From an uncultured Eubacteriales bacterium (GTDB taxonomy: Bacteria > Bacillota > Clostridia > Monoglobales > Monoglobaceae): a DNA stretch of 17,143 bases. This document shows positions 1 to 7,642 of the stretch, in pieces (the first letter of the stretch is position 1; the number at the start of each line of letters is the position of its first letter). Made by a program: the position numbers and the translations under genes. The notes under the pieces are model-generated. The model was not told the origin of the DNA. It did not search any database and saw nothing but the letters and a program-made list of their open reading frames with translations. The stretch is from positions 1-17,143 of the forward strand of contig URTH01000016.1 in NCBI GenBank assembly GCA_900550775.1, in the 5' to 3' direction.

Positions 1-13
1 TAGGGAGAAGGAC

Positions 14-50
14 AAAGCCTGTCTTGTGTATTTCAGGACAGGCTTTGCTT
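14..50 (+). terminator. Intrinsic-terminator-like hairpin of an upstream gene
   Basis: AAAGCCTGTC at 14-23 pairs with GACAGGCTTT at 37-46, and three further pairs (24-26 with 34-36) leave a 7-nt loop. The T tract that follows is short (GCTTTATG), so termination may be inefficient. It probably closes a plus-strand gene outside the window. Confidence 0.55.
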
Positions 51-126
51 TATGCGCCGGTTCCGGGCAAAGTGGGGAAAGCCGGGAGGTCTGTACCGAG
101 GAAAGGCCCGTTGGCTTCCAAAACAG

Positions 127-165
127 GCTTCCTGAGGAAGGCGGCTTTTCCGTTCAAAACCGAAT
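127..165 (+). repeat. 39-bp direct repeat, copy 1
   Basis: This 39-bp segment is identical to 198-236, a period of 71 bp. Each copy begins with a small dyad, CTTCC-TGA-GGAAG (128-140 here), and ends in CCGAAT. Identity stops sharply at both edges. Confidence 0.9.
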
Positions 166-197
166 GTTTTCGCACTGTTGTTTCCGTATACGGCGGC

Positions 198-236
198 GCT
201 TCCTGAGGAAGGCGGCTTTTCCGTTCAAAACCGAAT
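198..236 (+). repeat. 39-bp direct repeat, copy 2
   Basis: Exact second copy of 127-165, separated from it by 32 bp of unrelated sequence (166-197). The internal dyad lies at 199-211. A degenerate third copy may precede the pair near 95-125 (GAGGAAAGGC followed by a GGCTTCCAAAAC segment), but it is too diverged to assert. Confidence 0.9.
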
Positions 237-343
237 CCCCTTGTCAAACCCGCGAGCCGTGGCGCCCATTGTGCCACGGCGGTAGAAAGCAGCCAAGCCG
301 CTTTCCGTCCAGCGCTCTGCGCGCATAGCGCGCAGTCCGGGGT

Positions 344-369
344 GCAGGGGCACTGCCCCTGCTGTTTTT
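344..369 (+). terminator. GC-rich terminator hairpin with T tract
   Basis: GCAGGGGC at 344-351 pairs with GCCCCTGC at 355-362 around a 3-nt loop. TGTTTTT follows, then a second T6 tract after CTTCGG. It lies just upstream of the aconitase promoter and would insulate that operon from read-through. Confidence 0.7.
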
Positions 370-383
370 CTTCGGTTTTTTGA

Positions 384-412
384 TTGCATACTGGATGCAA
401 GAACGGTATACT
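384..412 (+). promoter_or_regulatory. Vegetative promoter of the aconitase operon with overlapping dyad
   Basis: TTGCAT (384-389) and TATACT (407-412) are separated by 17 bp, giving a start near 419. The -35 element is the left arm of a perfect inverted repeat, TTGCAT-N5-ATGCAA (384-400), which looks like an operator. ATACTGG occurs twice, at 388-394 and 408-414. The promoter lies inside the longer open frame that begins at 380, so that frame cannot be the translated one. Confidence 0.6.
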
Positions 413-425
413 GGGAGAGTAAATA

Positions 426-448
426 CCCGGGACGCCGGGGATTTTTTT
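426..448 (+). promoter_or_regulatory. Short hairpin plus T7 in the aconitase leader
   Basis: CCCGG (426-430) and CCGGG (435-439) form a 5-bp stem with a GACG loop. GA and seven T residues (442-448) follow directly, ahead of the GGAGG ribosome binding site at 449-453. This is the layout of a small intrinsic terminator between promoter and start codon. The stem is short and lies only a few nucleotides from the expected RNA 5' end. Confidence 0.35.
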
Positions 449-463
449 GGAGGAAAGGTTTCA

Positions 464-2389
464 ATGAATCTGACACAGAAAATTCTAAAAAATCACCTGC
501 TCAAAGGCGAGCTGGTGCCGGGCGAGGAAATCGCTATTCGAATCGATCAGACCCTGACGCAGGACTCTACGGGAACCATGGCCTACCTGCAGCTGGAGGC
601 TATGGGCGTGGATCGGGTGAAAACGGAACGCAGCATGGCGTATATCGACCATAATACCCTGCAGACGGGCTTCGAAAACGCCGACGACCATCAGTATATT
701 ACCACCGTGGCGAAAAAGCACGGTATCTATTTGAGTAAGCCCGGCAACGGCATCTGTCATCAGGTCCATCTGGAGCGCTTCGGCGTTCCAGGAGAGACCC
801 TGATTGGCTCCGACAGCCACACCCCCACCGCTGGCGGCATCGGGATGCTGGCCTTCGGCGCCGGCGGTATGGACGTTGCGGTTGCCATGGGCGGCGGCAC
901 CTACTATATCACCTGCCCGAAGATCGTAAAAGTGAATCTGACCGGCAAGCTCCGTCCCTGGGTTGCGGCAAAGGATGTCATTTTAGAGGTTCTGCGCCGT
1001 CTCTCGGTCAAGGGCGGCGTCGGAAAAATTATCGAATATTGCGGCGAGGGCGTCTTGACGCTCTCTGTCCCGGAACGCGCCACCATCACCAACATGGGCG
1101 CAGAGCTTGGCGCCACCACCTCCATTTTCCCGTCGGATGAAACCACGCGTGCTTTCTTAAAGGCACAGGGACGGGAAGAGGATTATACGCCGCTTTGCGC
1201 TGACGCGGACGCTGTCTATGACGAGACGGTGGATATCAATTTGAGTGAACTGGTTCCGCTTGCCGCATGTCCGCATTCCCCGGATAACGTAAAATCCGTT
1301 GAGGAAATCGGCAATCTCAAAATCGACCAGGTATGTATCGGTTCCTGCACCAACTCTTCGCTCCTTGATATGCTGAAGGTTGCCTATATCTTAAAGGGAA
1401 AGACCGTACACCCGGACGTGTCGCTCTCCATTGCGCCCGGCTCAAAGCAGGTACTCAATATGCTGGCAGAAAACGGCGCTCTGGCAACCCTGATCGATTC
1501 CGGGGCGAGAATCTTAGAGAGCGCATGCGGCCCCTGTATCGGCATGGGACAGTCGCCGAATTCCAAGGGCATCTCGCTGCGTACCTTTAACCGTAACTTT
1601 GAGGGTCGCTCCGGCACCAAGGACGGCCAGATTTATCTGGTATCCCCGGAGATGGCTGCCGCATCGGCACTGACCGGTTACCTGACCGATCCGCGGACGC
1701 TCGGCGATATGCCGGAATTTAAACTACCGGAGGTCTTTACCATTCATGATAACATGATTGTTCCGCCTGCTTCGGAAGATGAAATGGACAGTGTTGAGGT
1801 TCTGCGCGGGCCGAACATTAAGCCTTTCCCGGTATCCGGGCCGCTGCTTGACGAAATTGACGCAAAGTGCAGCTTAAAGGTCGGCGACAATATCACCACA
1901 GATCATATCATGCCGGCCGGTGCAAAGATTTTGCCGCTGCGCTCCAATATTCCCAAGATTTCGGAATACTGCTTTGCGGTCTGCGACGAGGGCTTCCATG
2001 ACCGTGCCCTTCAGCTCGGTCAAAGCATCATTGTCGGCGGCTCCAACTACGGCCAGGGTTCCTCCAGAGAGCATGCCGCTCTGGCGCCCCTGTATCTTGG
2101 CATCAAAGCCGTAATTGTGAAATCCTTTGCCAGAATCCACATGGCAAACCTGATTAACGCCGGTATTATTCCGATGACCTTTGCGGACGAGGCCGACTAC
2201 GATCGGATCGACCAGATGGACGAGTTGTCCATCCACTCGGTCATCGGCCAGATTCAAAACGGCGATACCGTCACCGTAACCAATGTAACAAAAGGTTTTG
2301 ACTTTTTGGTAAACGTTGCCCTGTCCCCCAGACAAAAGGATATGCTGATTGCGGGCGGCCTGCTCAACTACACCAAAAACAACGCCTAA
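464..2389 (+). CDS. Aconitate hydratase, Aquifex-type (citrate to isocitrate)
   Basis: This 641-residue [4Fe-4S] enzyme isomerises citrate to isocitrate via cis-aconitate in the cytoplasm. The N-terminal half carries the catalytic alpha/beta domains: DSHTPTAGG at 117-125, GSCTNSS at 293-299 and CGPCIGMGQ at 355-363. The likely cluster ligands are Cys295, Cys355 and Cys358. The swivel domain is at the C-terminus, with NITTDHIMPAG (476-486) and the active-site SNYGQGSSREHAAL stretch (527-540). The length fits the compact aconitase subgroup rather than the ~900-residue AcnA/IRP class. The ATG at 464 is chosen because GGAGGAAAGG precedes it by 10 nt and the promoter occupies 384-412; an in-frame TTG at 380 lies within that promoter. 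Isocitrate dehydrogenase follows 17 nt after the stop, so the two act in sequence. Homoaconitase or isopropylmalate isomerase activity is less likely given the single-chain length and the neighbour. Confidence 0.93.
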   Translation: MNLTQKILKNHLLKGELVPGEEIAIRIDQTLTQDSTGTMAYLQLEAMGVDRVKTERSMAYIDHNTLQTGFENADDHQYITTVAKKHGIYLSKPGNGICHQVHLERFGVPGETLIGSDSHTPTAGGIGMLAFGAGGMDVAVAMGGGTYYITCPKIVKVNLTGKLRPWVAAKDVILEVLRRLSVKGGVGKIIEYCGEGVLTLSVPERATITNMGAELGATTSIFPSDETTRAFLKAQGREEDYTPLCADADAVYDETVDINLSELVPLAACPHSPDNVKSVEEIGNLKIDQVCIGSCTNSSLLDMLKVAYILKGKTVHPDVSLSIAPGSKQVLNMLAENGALATLIDSGARILESACGPCIGMGQSPNSKGISLRTFNRNFEGRSGTKDGQIYLVSPEMAAASALTGYLTDPRTLGDMPEFKLPEVFTIHDNMIVPPASEDEMDSVEVLRGPNIKPFPVSGPLLDEIDAKCSLKVGDNITTDHIMPAGAKILPLRSNIPKISEYCFAVCDEGFHDRALQLGQSIIVGGSNYGQGSSREHAALAPLYLGIKAVIVKSFARIHMANLINAGIIPMTFADEADYDRIDQMDELSIHSVIGQIQNGDTVTVTNVTKGFDFLVNVALSPRQKDMLIAGGLLNYTKNNA

Positions 2390-2406
2390 AAGAAAGGATG
2401 ATTCCC

Positions 2407-3573
2407 ATGAACCATGCAGAAGAAATTAAAAATGCCCAGGAAAAATTCAGTCAGCTGCTCAGCGAGCAATTTGACCGGATTGACCGCATGAAGGCAGAAA
2501 AGGACTTTATCGATTACAGCAAATTAGACACGATCGAGATCGGCATTGTCGGCGGCGACGGCATCGGCCCGTCCATCACCGCACAGGCACAGCGCATCCT
2601 GGAGTTTTTGCTCAAGGACGAAGTGGAAAAAGGCAAGGTTACCTTTCGCGTGATTGACGGCTGCACGATCGAACACCGCGCCGAGGTTGGCAAAGCGCTC
2701 CCCGATGACGTCCTGGCTGAACTGAAAAAGTGTCACGTCATCTTAAAAGGCCCGACCACCACACCGCGCGCCGGCGATCCCTGGCCGAATATCGAGAGCG
2801 CCAATGTCGCAATGCGTAAAGAGCTGGATTTGTTTGCAAATGTTCGCCCGGTAAAGGTGCCGGAGCAGGGCATTGACTGGACGTTCTACCGCGAAAACAC
2901 CGAGGGCGCTTATGCGGTTGGTTCTAAGGGCGTCCATGTCAACGATGATCTTGCCATCGACTTTACCGTCACCACAAAAGAGGGCAGCGAGCGTATTGCA
3001 AAGGCCGCTTTTGAATATGCCAAAAAAGCAGGAAAGACCAGAGTAACCGCCGTTACAAAGGCGAACGTCGTAAAGACCACCGACGGTAAGTTTTTGCAGA
3101 TTTGCCAGGATGTCGCAAAGGACTATCCGGGCATTGAACTGGACGACTGGTATATTGATATCATGACCGCCAAGCTGGTTGACCCCAAGCGCAGAACGCA
3201 GTTCCAGGTATTGGTACTGCCGAACCTTTACGGCGATATCCTCACCGATGAGGCAGCTGAATTCCAGGGCGGCGTTGGCACCGCCGGCAGCGCTAACATC
3301 GGTAAACGCTACGCTATGTTCGAGGCAATCCACGGCAGCGCTCCCAGAATGGTTGCAGAAGGCCGTGCAAAGTACGCTGACCCGTGCAGCATCATCCGCG
3401 CTGATGTCATGCTGCTGGAACACATCGGTTATGCGGACCGCGCAAAGAAGTTAGAGCGCGCACTGGATATCTGTATGTATGAAGAAAAGAAACTGGTGAT
3501 TACCGGCCGCGATACCGGCGCCACCGGCGAAGAGTTTGCAGACTACGTGATGGAGACCATCCAAAAACTGTAA
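2407..3573 (+). CDS. Isocitrate dehydrogenase, isocitrate/isopropylmalate dehydrogenase family
   Basis: This 388-residue decarboxylating dehydrogenase should convert isocitrate to 2-oxoglutarate using the product of the preceding aconitase. Substrate residues match the isocitrate branch: Ser131, Asn133 and Arg137 in SANVAMR, Arg147, Tyr169 in YRENTEGAY, Lys218 with Asn220, and metal-site aspartates 251, 277 and 281. The SxNxxxR loop argues against isopropylmalate dehydrogenase. The cofactor loop HGSAPRMVAEGR (309-320) matches neither the Lys-Tyr pair of E. coli NADP enzyme nor the Asp-Ile pair of NAD enzymes, so I leave cofactor open. About 40 helical, charged residues precede the usual family start. 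ATG 2407 is preferred over ATG 2398 because AAAGGA lies 8 nt before it. No citrate synthase is in view; the pair most likely feeds glutamate synthesis. Confidence 0.92.
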   Translation: MNHAEEIKNAQEKFSQLLSEQFDRIDRMKAEKDFIDYSKLDTIEIGIVGGDGIGPSITAQAQRILEFLLKDEVEKGKVTFRVIDGCTIEHRAEVGKALPDDVLAELKKCHVILKGPTTTPRAGDPWPNIESANVAMRKELDLFANVRPVKVPEQGIDWTFYRENTEGAYAVGSKGVHVNDDLAIDFTVTTKEGSERIAKAAFEYAKKAGKTRVTAVTKANVVKTTDGKFLQICQDVAKDYPGIELDDWYIDIMTAKLVDPKRRTQFQVLVLPNLYGDILTDEAAEFQGGVGTAGSANIGKRYAMFEAIHGSAPRMVAEGRAKYADPCSIIRADVMLLEHIGYADRAKKLERALDICMYEEKKLVITGRDTGATGEEFADYVMETIQKL

Positions 3574-3581
3574 TGATACAC

Positions 3582-3614
3582 AAAACGGGGACGGCACTGC
3601 CGCCCCCGTTTTTT
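3582..3614 (+). terminator. Strong terminator after isocitrate dehydrogenase
   Basis: AAAACGGGG (3582-3590) pairs with CCCCGTTTT (3604-3612). An inner CGGC/GCCG stem closes a 3-nt loop, and the T tract runs to 3614. The stop codon of the convergent YoaK-like gene lies in the T tract, so the same hairpin may also end that transcript, with a poorer U tail on that side. Confidence 0.88.
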
Positions 3615-4332
3615 AATGTCCTGCCGGTTTTCGAAAGAAATCTCCTTTTTCCAATTTGATATCCGCATAGAGTAAATCAAAGAGCAGAATCCCCAGCGGA
3701 ATCAACGCAAAAAACAATGCCTTTCCGCCGAAAAAGCGGCACAGCGCCGCCGACGCCGTCCCTCCGAGGACAAAGAACAAAAGCATCCGGCCATGAATCG
3801 AAATCCGTTTTAAAAACTTACTTTCTTCCTTTCCCTCTCCGACTTTTACCAATGCGATACCAATCTGTCTTAAATGGTTGGTACAAAAGGTAGTTGCCAT
3901 CGGCACCTTTTCTGCCTGCCGGAAGGTATTATACTGCATTGACGCAATAAAGTTTATGGCGACCTGGGTGATCTGATACGGCGCATCGTCCGGCACAAAG
4001 CCTAAAATGATAACCAATACAATCTCAATGATAATCAGCATGGTGTCCCAGCGGATGATTCCGTACCGCCGCACCGGCTTTGCAATCGCCTCCGAGACAA
4101 CGGTACCCAAAAGGTACGCCGTCATCGGAATCAAATAATAAAGCGCCTTTCCCCAGTGCAGATTGCCGAGTGCCATCGCCAGCAAGACAAAATTAGCGGT
4201 CTGCGCATTGCAGAAAACGCCGCCGCGCACCGTATAGGTATAGGCGCCGTAAAATCCGCCCACCATCATCAAAAGCAAAAAAACGCGGTGCCGTTCGCAC
4301 TCTAAAAAAGTGTCTTGTTCTTTCTGATCCAC
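3613..4332 (-). CDS. YoaK-like DUF1275 integral membrane protein
   Basis: This 239-residue membrane protein of the DUF1275 (YoaK) family has about six hydrophobic helices. The family signature near the N-terminus is clear (GGFYGAYTYT, then GVFCNAQTANFV), followed by a TFCTNHLRQIG segment before a charged loop. Family function is unsettled; members are multi-pass proteins often suspected of transport, and I assign no substrate. The GTG start at 4332 is chosen because AGGAGG lies 7 nt upstream (4340-4345). The longer frame from 4431 starts inside the -10 element of the promoter. It is monocistronic, with its own promoter about 100 nt upstream and a convergent terminator at its 3' end. Confidence 0.87.
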   Translation of the reverse strand: MDQKEQDTFLECERHRVFLLLMMVGGFYGAYTYTVRGGVFCNAQTANFVLLAMALGNLHWGKALYYLIPMTAYLLGTVVSEAIAKPVRRYGIIRWDTMLIIIEIVLVIILGFVPDDAPYQITQVAINFIASMQYNTFRQAEKVPMATTFCTNHLRQIGIALVKVGEGKEESKFLKRISIHGRMLLFFVLGGTASAALCRFFGGKALFFALIPLGILLFDLLYADIKLEKGDFFRKPAGH

Positions 4333-4429
4333 ACTTTCTCCTCCTTTTAGATTCTTCCCCTTTTCACTCAAAAATTCCGATAAATGCCAACGCGCCATAC
4401 ACGCTGTCGACACTTCGCAACACCTTATC

Positions 4430-4458
4430 ATTATATCATGTATTTATGATATTGACAA
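4430..4458 (-). promoter_or_regulatory. Vegetative promoter of the YoaK-like gene
   Basis: On the minus strand TTGTCA (4453-4458) and a perfect TATAAT (4430-4435) are spaced by exactly 17 bp. Transcription should begin near 4423, giving a leader of about 90 nt. Confidence 0.8.
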
Positions 4459-4514
4459 TCCCTTTTGCCATTTAAAAATTACATATTAAATATACTATGA
4501 ATACATGAATCGAC

Positions 4515-4549
4515 AAAAAAATCACGCCGGCAAATCCGACGTGATTTTT
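4515..4549 (-). terminator. Terminator of the ClpE-like gene
   Basis: On the minus strand a 10-bp AT-rich stem (4517-4526 with 4540-4549) is extended by CGG/CCG around a 5-nt loop with one mismatch. It continues into a T7 tract (4521-4515). It starts 4 nt after the clpE stop. Confidence 0.8.
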
Positions 4550-4552
4550 CAA

Positions 4553-6901
4553 TCATTTTACCATTACGCACAGTTGATCGTTTTCCGCTTTGACGACCGC
4601 GGTCATCCCGGCAGAAATCGTGCCGGTTATGATCTGCTGCGCCAGCGCGTCCTCCACATGCCGCTCGATGTAGCGCCGCAGCGGCCGTGCGCCGTATGCC
4701 TTTTGGTAGGCATGATCCAAAATATATTCCTTTGCCGCACCGTCTGCTTCCAGAGAGATATTCTTTTCTTTCAGTCCGGCACGCAGATCATCCAGCATCA
4801 AATCAATAATCTGCAAAAGTTCAGCCCGGCTCAGTTCCTTAAAGATGACCGTCTCATCGACACGGTTTAAAAATTCCGGGCGGAACAGCTCTTTCAACGC
4901 ACGTTCCACCTTGATTTGCACCGCCTCTTCATCCTCATTAAAGCCGACCACATTGGAGCGCTGGTCACTGCCGGCATTTGAGGTCATAATAATGATGGTG
5001 TTTTCAAATGAAACCGTCTTGCCGTGGCTGTCCGTAATCCGTCCGTCATCCAATATCTGAAGCAAAATATGGAAAATATCGGCATGCGCCTTTTCGATCT
5101 CGTCCAGCAAAATCACACTGTACGGATGTCGGCGTACCTTTTCGGTCAGCTGACCGGCATCATCATACCCGACATAGCCCGGCGGCGATCCGATCAGTTT
5201 TGCGACCGAATGCTTTTCCATATACTCTGACATATCCAGCCGAATCAGCGCGTCCTCGCCGTCAAACACCTCACGGGCAATCTGCTTAACAAGCTCCGTC
5301 TTACCGACGCCGGTCGGGCCGACAAAGATAAAGGAGACAGGGCGGCGTTTGATGCTGATCCCGGCGCGCTTTCGCCGAATCGCGCGGCTGACCGCCTCGA
5401 CCGCCTCATTCTGACCGATCAGGCGCTTGTGCAGGCGCTCTTCCAAATTGGTCAGGCGCCGGGTCTCAAATTCCGAAATATGCTTTACCGGAATCTTTGT
5501 CCAAAGCTCAATCACCGCCGCCAGATCATCCACGGTGAGGTCAACTGCGGCGTTTTCCTTCAGCGTCTTAATTTCCTCTTCCAGCTTACACTGACGGCTC
5601 TTTAAATCTGCCATTTTCTGAAACTCTTCAATCGAGTTGGAAACCGTGCTGCTCTCTTGGTCGATCTCCTGTCCGACCTTGGCAAGCTCCTGCTCCTTTT
5701 GGGCAAGAACCGGCAGCGACTTATTTTCAAGATTTGCTTTCGATGCCGCCTCGTCGATCACGTCAATCGCCTTGTCCGGCAAAAAGCGGTCGCTGATATA
5801 GCGTTCGGCCAGCACGGCGGCCGTACGCAGCAGCTCATCCGAAATGCGAACCTTATGATAATCCTCGTAATAATCCTTGATGCCCTTTAAAATCTCCACC
5901 GTTTCTTCCACGGTCGGTTCTTCGACCATGACGGTCTGAAAACGGCGCTCTAAGGCCGCGTCCTTTTCGATGTGCTTGCGGTATTCTTCAATGGTGGTCG
6001 CACCGATCACCTGAATCTCTCCCCGCGACAGTGCCGGTTTTAAAATATTACCGGCGTTCATGCCGCCCTCCGCGTCACCGGCGGCGGTAATCGTGTGAAT
6101 CTCGTCAATCACCAAAATAATGTTGCCGAGCCGCTTGACCTCCTCAATAATGTTCCGAAGTCTTGATTCAAACTGTCCGCGAAACTGCGTTCCGGCTACC
6201 ACGGCCGACATATCCAAAAGATAAATTTCATACGGCAGCAGCTTTGCCGGCACATCACCCTTGACAATTTTAAGCGCCAGCCCCTCCGCAATCGCCGTCT
6301 TTCCGACGCCGGGTTCTCCGATCAAACAAGGATTGTTCTTGGTTCGCCGGTTTAAAATCTGCGCCGTCCGTTCCATCTCCGCCGCACGGCCAACCACACG
6401 GTCAACCTCGCCGCGGCGTGCCTTTTCGGTTAGGTTCACCGCATAGGTATCTAAATATTTCCTCTTTTTTTCCTTTTTCTCGCTGCGGCGCTCTCCTTTG
6501 GTTTTTTCACTCTTGCCCGCATTTTCGCCCTGGTTTGCCGCACCGCCTGCGCCGCTAAACAAACGGTTCATCAGTTCAAAGGGGTTTTTCTGCATACTCC
6601 GGCTCATGGACGCGCCGTCTGTATCCTCGCCGTCCGCATCTTCTCCGTCCTCCGGCATGCCAAATCCGTTCTCCATCGGGAACTCGTCCCCCATCTCCTC
6701 CAGCATCGCCGACATCTCGCGGTTCAGTCCGTCCATTTCCTCCGGGTTAATCCCCATATTTTGCATAAGATCATTGACAGGGCCTAAATTCAGCTCCTTG
6801 GCACAGGTCAAACAATATCCCTCGTTGACCGGCTTTCCTTTTTCGTCCAGCTTGCTGATGTAGACCACCGCTAAATTTTCATGACATTTACAGCACAACA
6901 T
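4553..6901 (-). CDS. clpE: ClpE-like AAA+ unfoldase of the Clp protease
   Basis: This 782-residue class I Clp ATPase should unfold proteins and feed them to ClpP. A zinc finger (C3xxC6, C30xxC33) replaces the double Clp-N repeat, the hallmark of ClpE. A Met-, acid- and Gly-rich linker then runs to about residue 145. AAA-1 has Walker A GEPGVGKT (195-202) and Walker B ILVIDEIH (262-269). The middle region (about 395-455) is a coiled coil. AAA-2 has GPTGVGKT (528-535) and VILLDEIEKAH (596-606). VGF at 652-654 is the ClpP-docking tripeptide. The linker makes it longer than typical ClpE proteins of about 700-750 residues. ATG 6901 is chosen because GGAGG lies 8 nt upstream; an in-frame GTG at 6910 is too close. 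It is transcribed alone. Many annotations would call it ClpC; the N-terminus favours ClpE. Confidence 0.9.
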   Translation of the reverse strand: MLCCKCHENLAVVYISKLDEKGKPVNEGYCLTCAKELNLGPVNDLMQNMGINPEEMDGLNREMSAMLEEMGDEFPMENGFGMPEDGEDADGEDTDGASMSRSMQKNPFELMNRLFSGAGGAANQGENAGKSEKTKGERRSEKKEKKRKYLDTYAVNLTEKARRGEVDRVVGRAAEMERTAQILNRRTKNNPCLIGEPGVGKTAIAEGLALKIVKGDVPAKLLPYEIYLLDMSAVVAGTQFRGQFESRLRNIIEEVKRLGNIILVIDEIHTITAAGDAEGGMNAGNILKPALSRGEIQVIGATTIEEYRKHIEKDAALERRFQTVMVEEPTVEETVEILKGIKDYYEDYHKVRISDELLRTAAVLAERYISDRFLPDKAIDVIDEAASKANLENKSLPVLAQKEQELAKVGQEIDQESSTVSNSIEEFQKMADLKSRQCKLEEEIKTLKENAAVDLTVDDLAAVIELWTKIPVKHISEFETRRLTNLEERLHKRLIGQNEAVEAVSRAIRRKRAGISIKRRPVSFIFVGPTGVGKTELVKQIAREVFDGEDALIRLDMSEYMEKHSVAKLIGSPPGYVGYDDAGQLTEKVRRHPYSVILLDEIEKAHADIFHILLQILDDGRITDSHGKTVSFENTIIIMTSNAGSDQRSNVVGFNEDEEAVQIKVERALKELFRPEFLNRVDETVIFKELSRAELLQIIDLMLDDLRAGLKEKNISLEADGAAKEYILDHAYQKAYGARPLRRYIERHVEDALAQQIITGTISAGMTAVVKAENDQLCVMVK

Positions 6902-6952
6902 TGGATGCACCTCCGATACACAGGTTTTTCGTGCTTGGTATCTTATCCGCTT

Positions 6953-6984
6953 ATTCTATCATACATTTTATCCGTTTGCAACGG
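6953..6984 (-). promoter_or_regulatory. clpE promoter with a dyad over the -35 box
   Basis: TTGCAA (6976-6981) and TAGAAT (6953-6958) on the minus strand are spaced by 17 bp. A perfect inverted repeat CCGTT-TGC-AACGG (6972-6984) covers the -35 element and looks like a repressor site. I do not find the GGTCAAA heptads expected of the CtsR regulator that usually controls clpE. Confidence 0.6.
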
Positions 6985-7010
6985 TACAAACCCAATTTTT
7001 TGTTGCCTTT

Positions 7011-7571
7011 TTATGAGAAAATTCCCAAATGTTCCGCAAGAATTTTGATTCCCATCACAATCAGAACAATACCGCCCAGAATCTCTGCCCTGGATTTGTA
7101 TTTTGCACCGAACAGATTTCCCACGGTAAGACCGATGATGGACAGCACAAAGGTGGTTGCACCGATCAGGCTGACCGACGCCAGAATGTTTACCTGCAAA
7201 AAGGCAAGGGTTACACCCACTGCCAAGGCGTCAATACTGGTTGCAATCGCCAGCGGAAACATGGATTTTGCCCCGAAGGACGCGTCCACCTCTTCGGCGT
7301 CGCCGCGTGCCTCGCGGATCATATTGATGCCAATCACCACCAAAAGTACAAAGGCAATCCAGTGATCCACGCTGGTAATCATCTGCTGAAACTGCGACCC
7401 CAGCAGATATCCGATCAGAGGCATCAGCGCCTGAAATCCGCCGAAATAAAGTCCCACGCTCAGCCGGTGGCGCATCCGAACCCTGGATACGGAAAGCCCC
7501 TTACAGACCGAAACCGCAAAGGCGTCCATGGAAAGTCCGACCGCAATGAAAAAAAGCTCCCATAGCTGCAT
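7011..7571 (-). CDS. mntP: Manganese efflux pump MntP
   Basis: This 186-residue inner-membrane exporter of the MntP (YebN, DUF204) family pumps Mn2+ out of the cell. It has six hydrophobic helices in two pseudo-repeats. Each repeat carries the family's acidic motif: [14 protein letters not shown] near residues 12-25 and [13 protein letters not shown] in the second half. A hydrophilic loop rich in charged residues (about 86-103) separates the halves. The ATG at 7571 is preceded by AAGGGAG at 7 nt. The gene has its own strong promoter and an unusually long, structured leader containing an intrinsic terminator. This suggests expression is controlled by attenuation. Length and motifs match the family well, so the function call is firm at family level. 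Confidence 0.93.
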   Translation of the reverse strand: MQLWELFFIAVGLSMDAFAVSVCKGLSVSRVRMRHRLSVGLYFGGFQALMPLIGYLLGSQFQQMITSVDHWIAFVLLVVIGINMIREARGDAEEVDASFGAKSMFPLAIATSIDALAVGVTLAFLQVNILASVSLIGATTFVLSIIGLTVGNLFGAKYKSRAEILGGIVLIVMGIKILAEHLGIFS

Positions 7572-7600
7572 TGTACTACTCCCTTTTCCCTTATTTCAAG

Positions 7601-7642
7601 AAAAATGAGACCCCCCGTGAATTATTTTCACAGACCGGTCTC
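7601..7642 (-). terminator. Intrinsic terminator inside the mntP leader (attenuator)
   Basis: On the minus strand GAGACC (7642-7637) pairs with GGTCTC (7612-7607). An inner GTGAA/TTCAC stem (7631-7627 with 7621-7617) closes an AATAA loop. ATTTTTCTT follows. It lies between the promoter and the ribosome binding site of mntP, 29 nt from the start codon, where a conditional terminator would sit. Confidence 0.75.

Larger units (their letters stand above)
51..383. other. Non-coding, hairpin-rich intergenic spacer
   Basis: I see no credible gene here: the open frames crossing it lack ribosome binding sites and run through repeats. The stretch holds two 39-bp direct repeats and a run of inverted repeats. 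GCCGTGGC at 256-263 pairs with 273-280. GAAAGC at 285-290 pairs with 300-305. CTGCGCGC at 317-324 pairs with 328-335 across an ATA loop. The last is a GC-rich hairpin followed by T tracts (344-369). The density of dyads suggests either a structured RNA or a dispersed intergenic repeat family. Sequence alone cannot separate these. Confidence 0.6.

Noticed and set aside
127..236. Two 39-bp repeats around a 32-bp spacer, resembling a minimal CRISPR array
   Set aside because: Only two copies, the dyad is at one end of the repeat rather than typical of a CRISPR stem, the surroundings hold other unrelated hairpins, and no cas gene is in the window.
24..328. Short plus-strand open frames across the repeat-rich spacer
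   Set aside because: No ribosome binding site, translations are the repeats themselves in changing frames, and hairpins and terminators run through them.
380..463. Upstream extension of the aconitase frame from a TTG at 380
   Set aside because: It overlaps the -35 and -10 boxes at 384-412, and GGAGG with correct spacing precedes ATG 464, where the conserved protein starts.
7029..7565. 178-codon plus-strand frame opposite mntP
   Set aside because: It lies entirely antisense to the well-supported mntP gene, its sequence is rich in His/Gln/Gly as expected of a shadow frame, and no start signals precede it.
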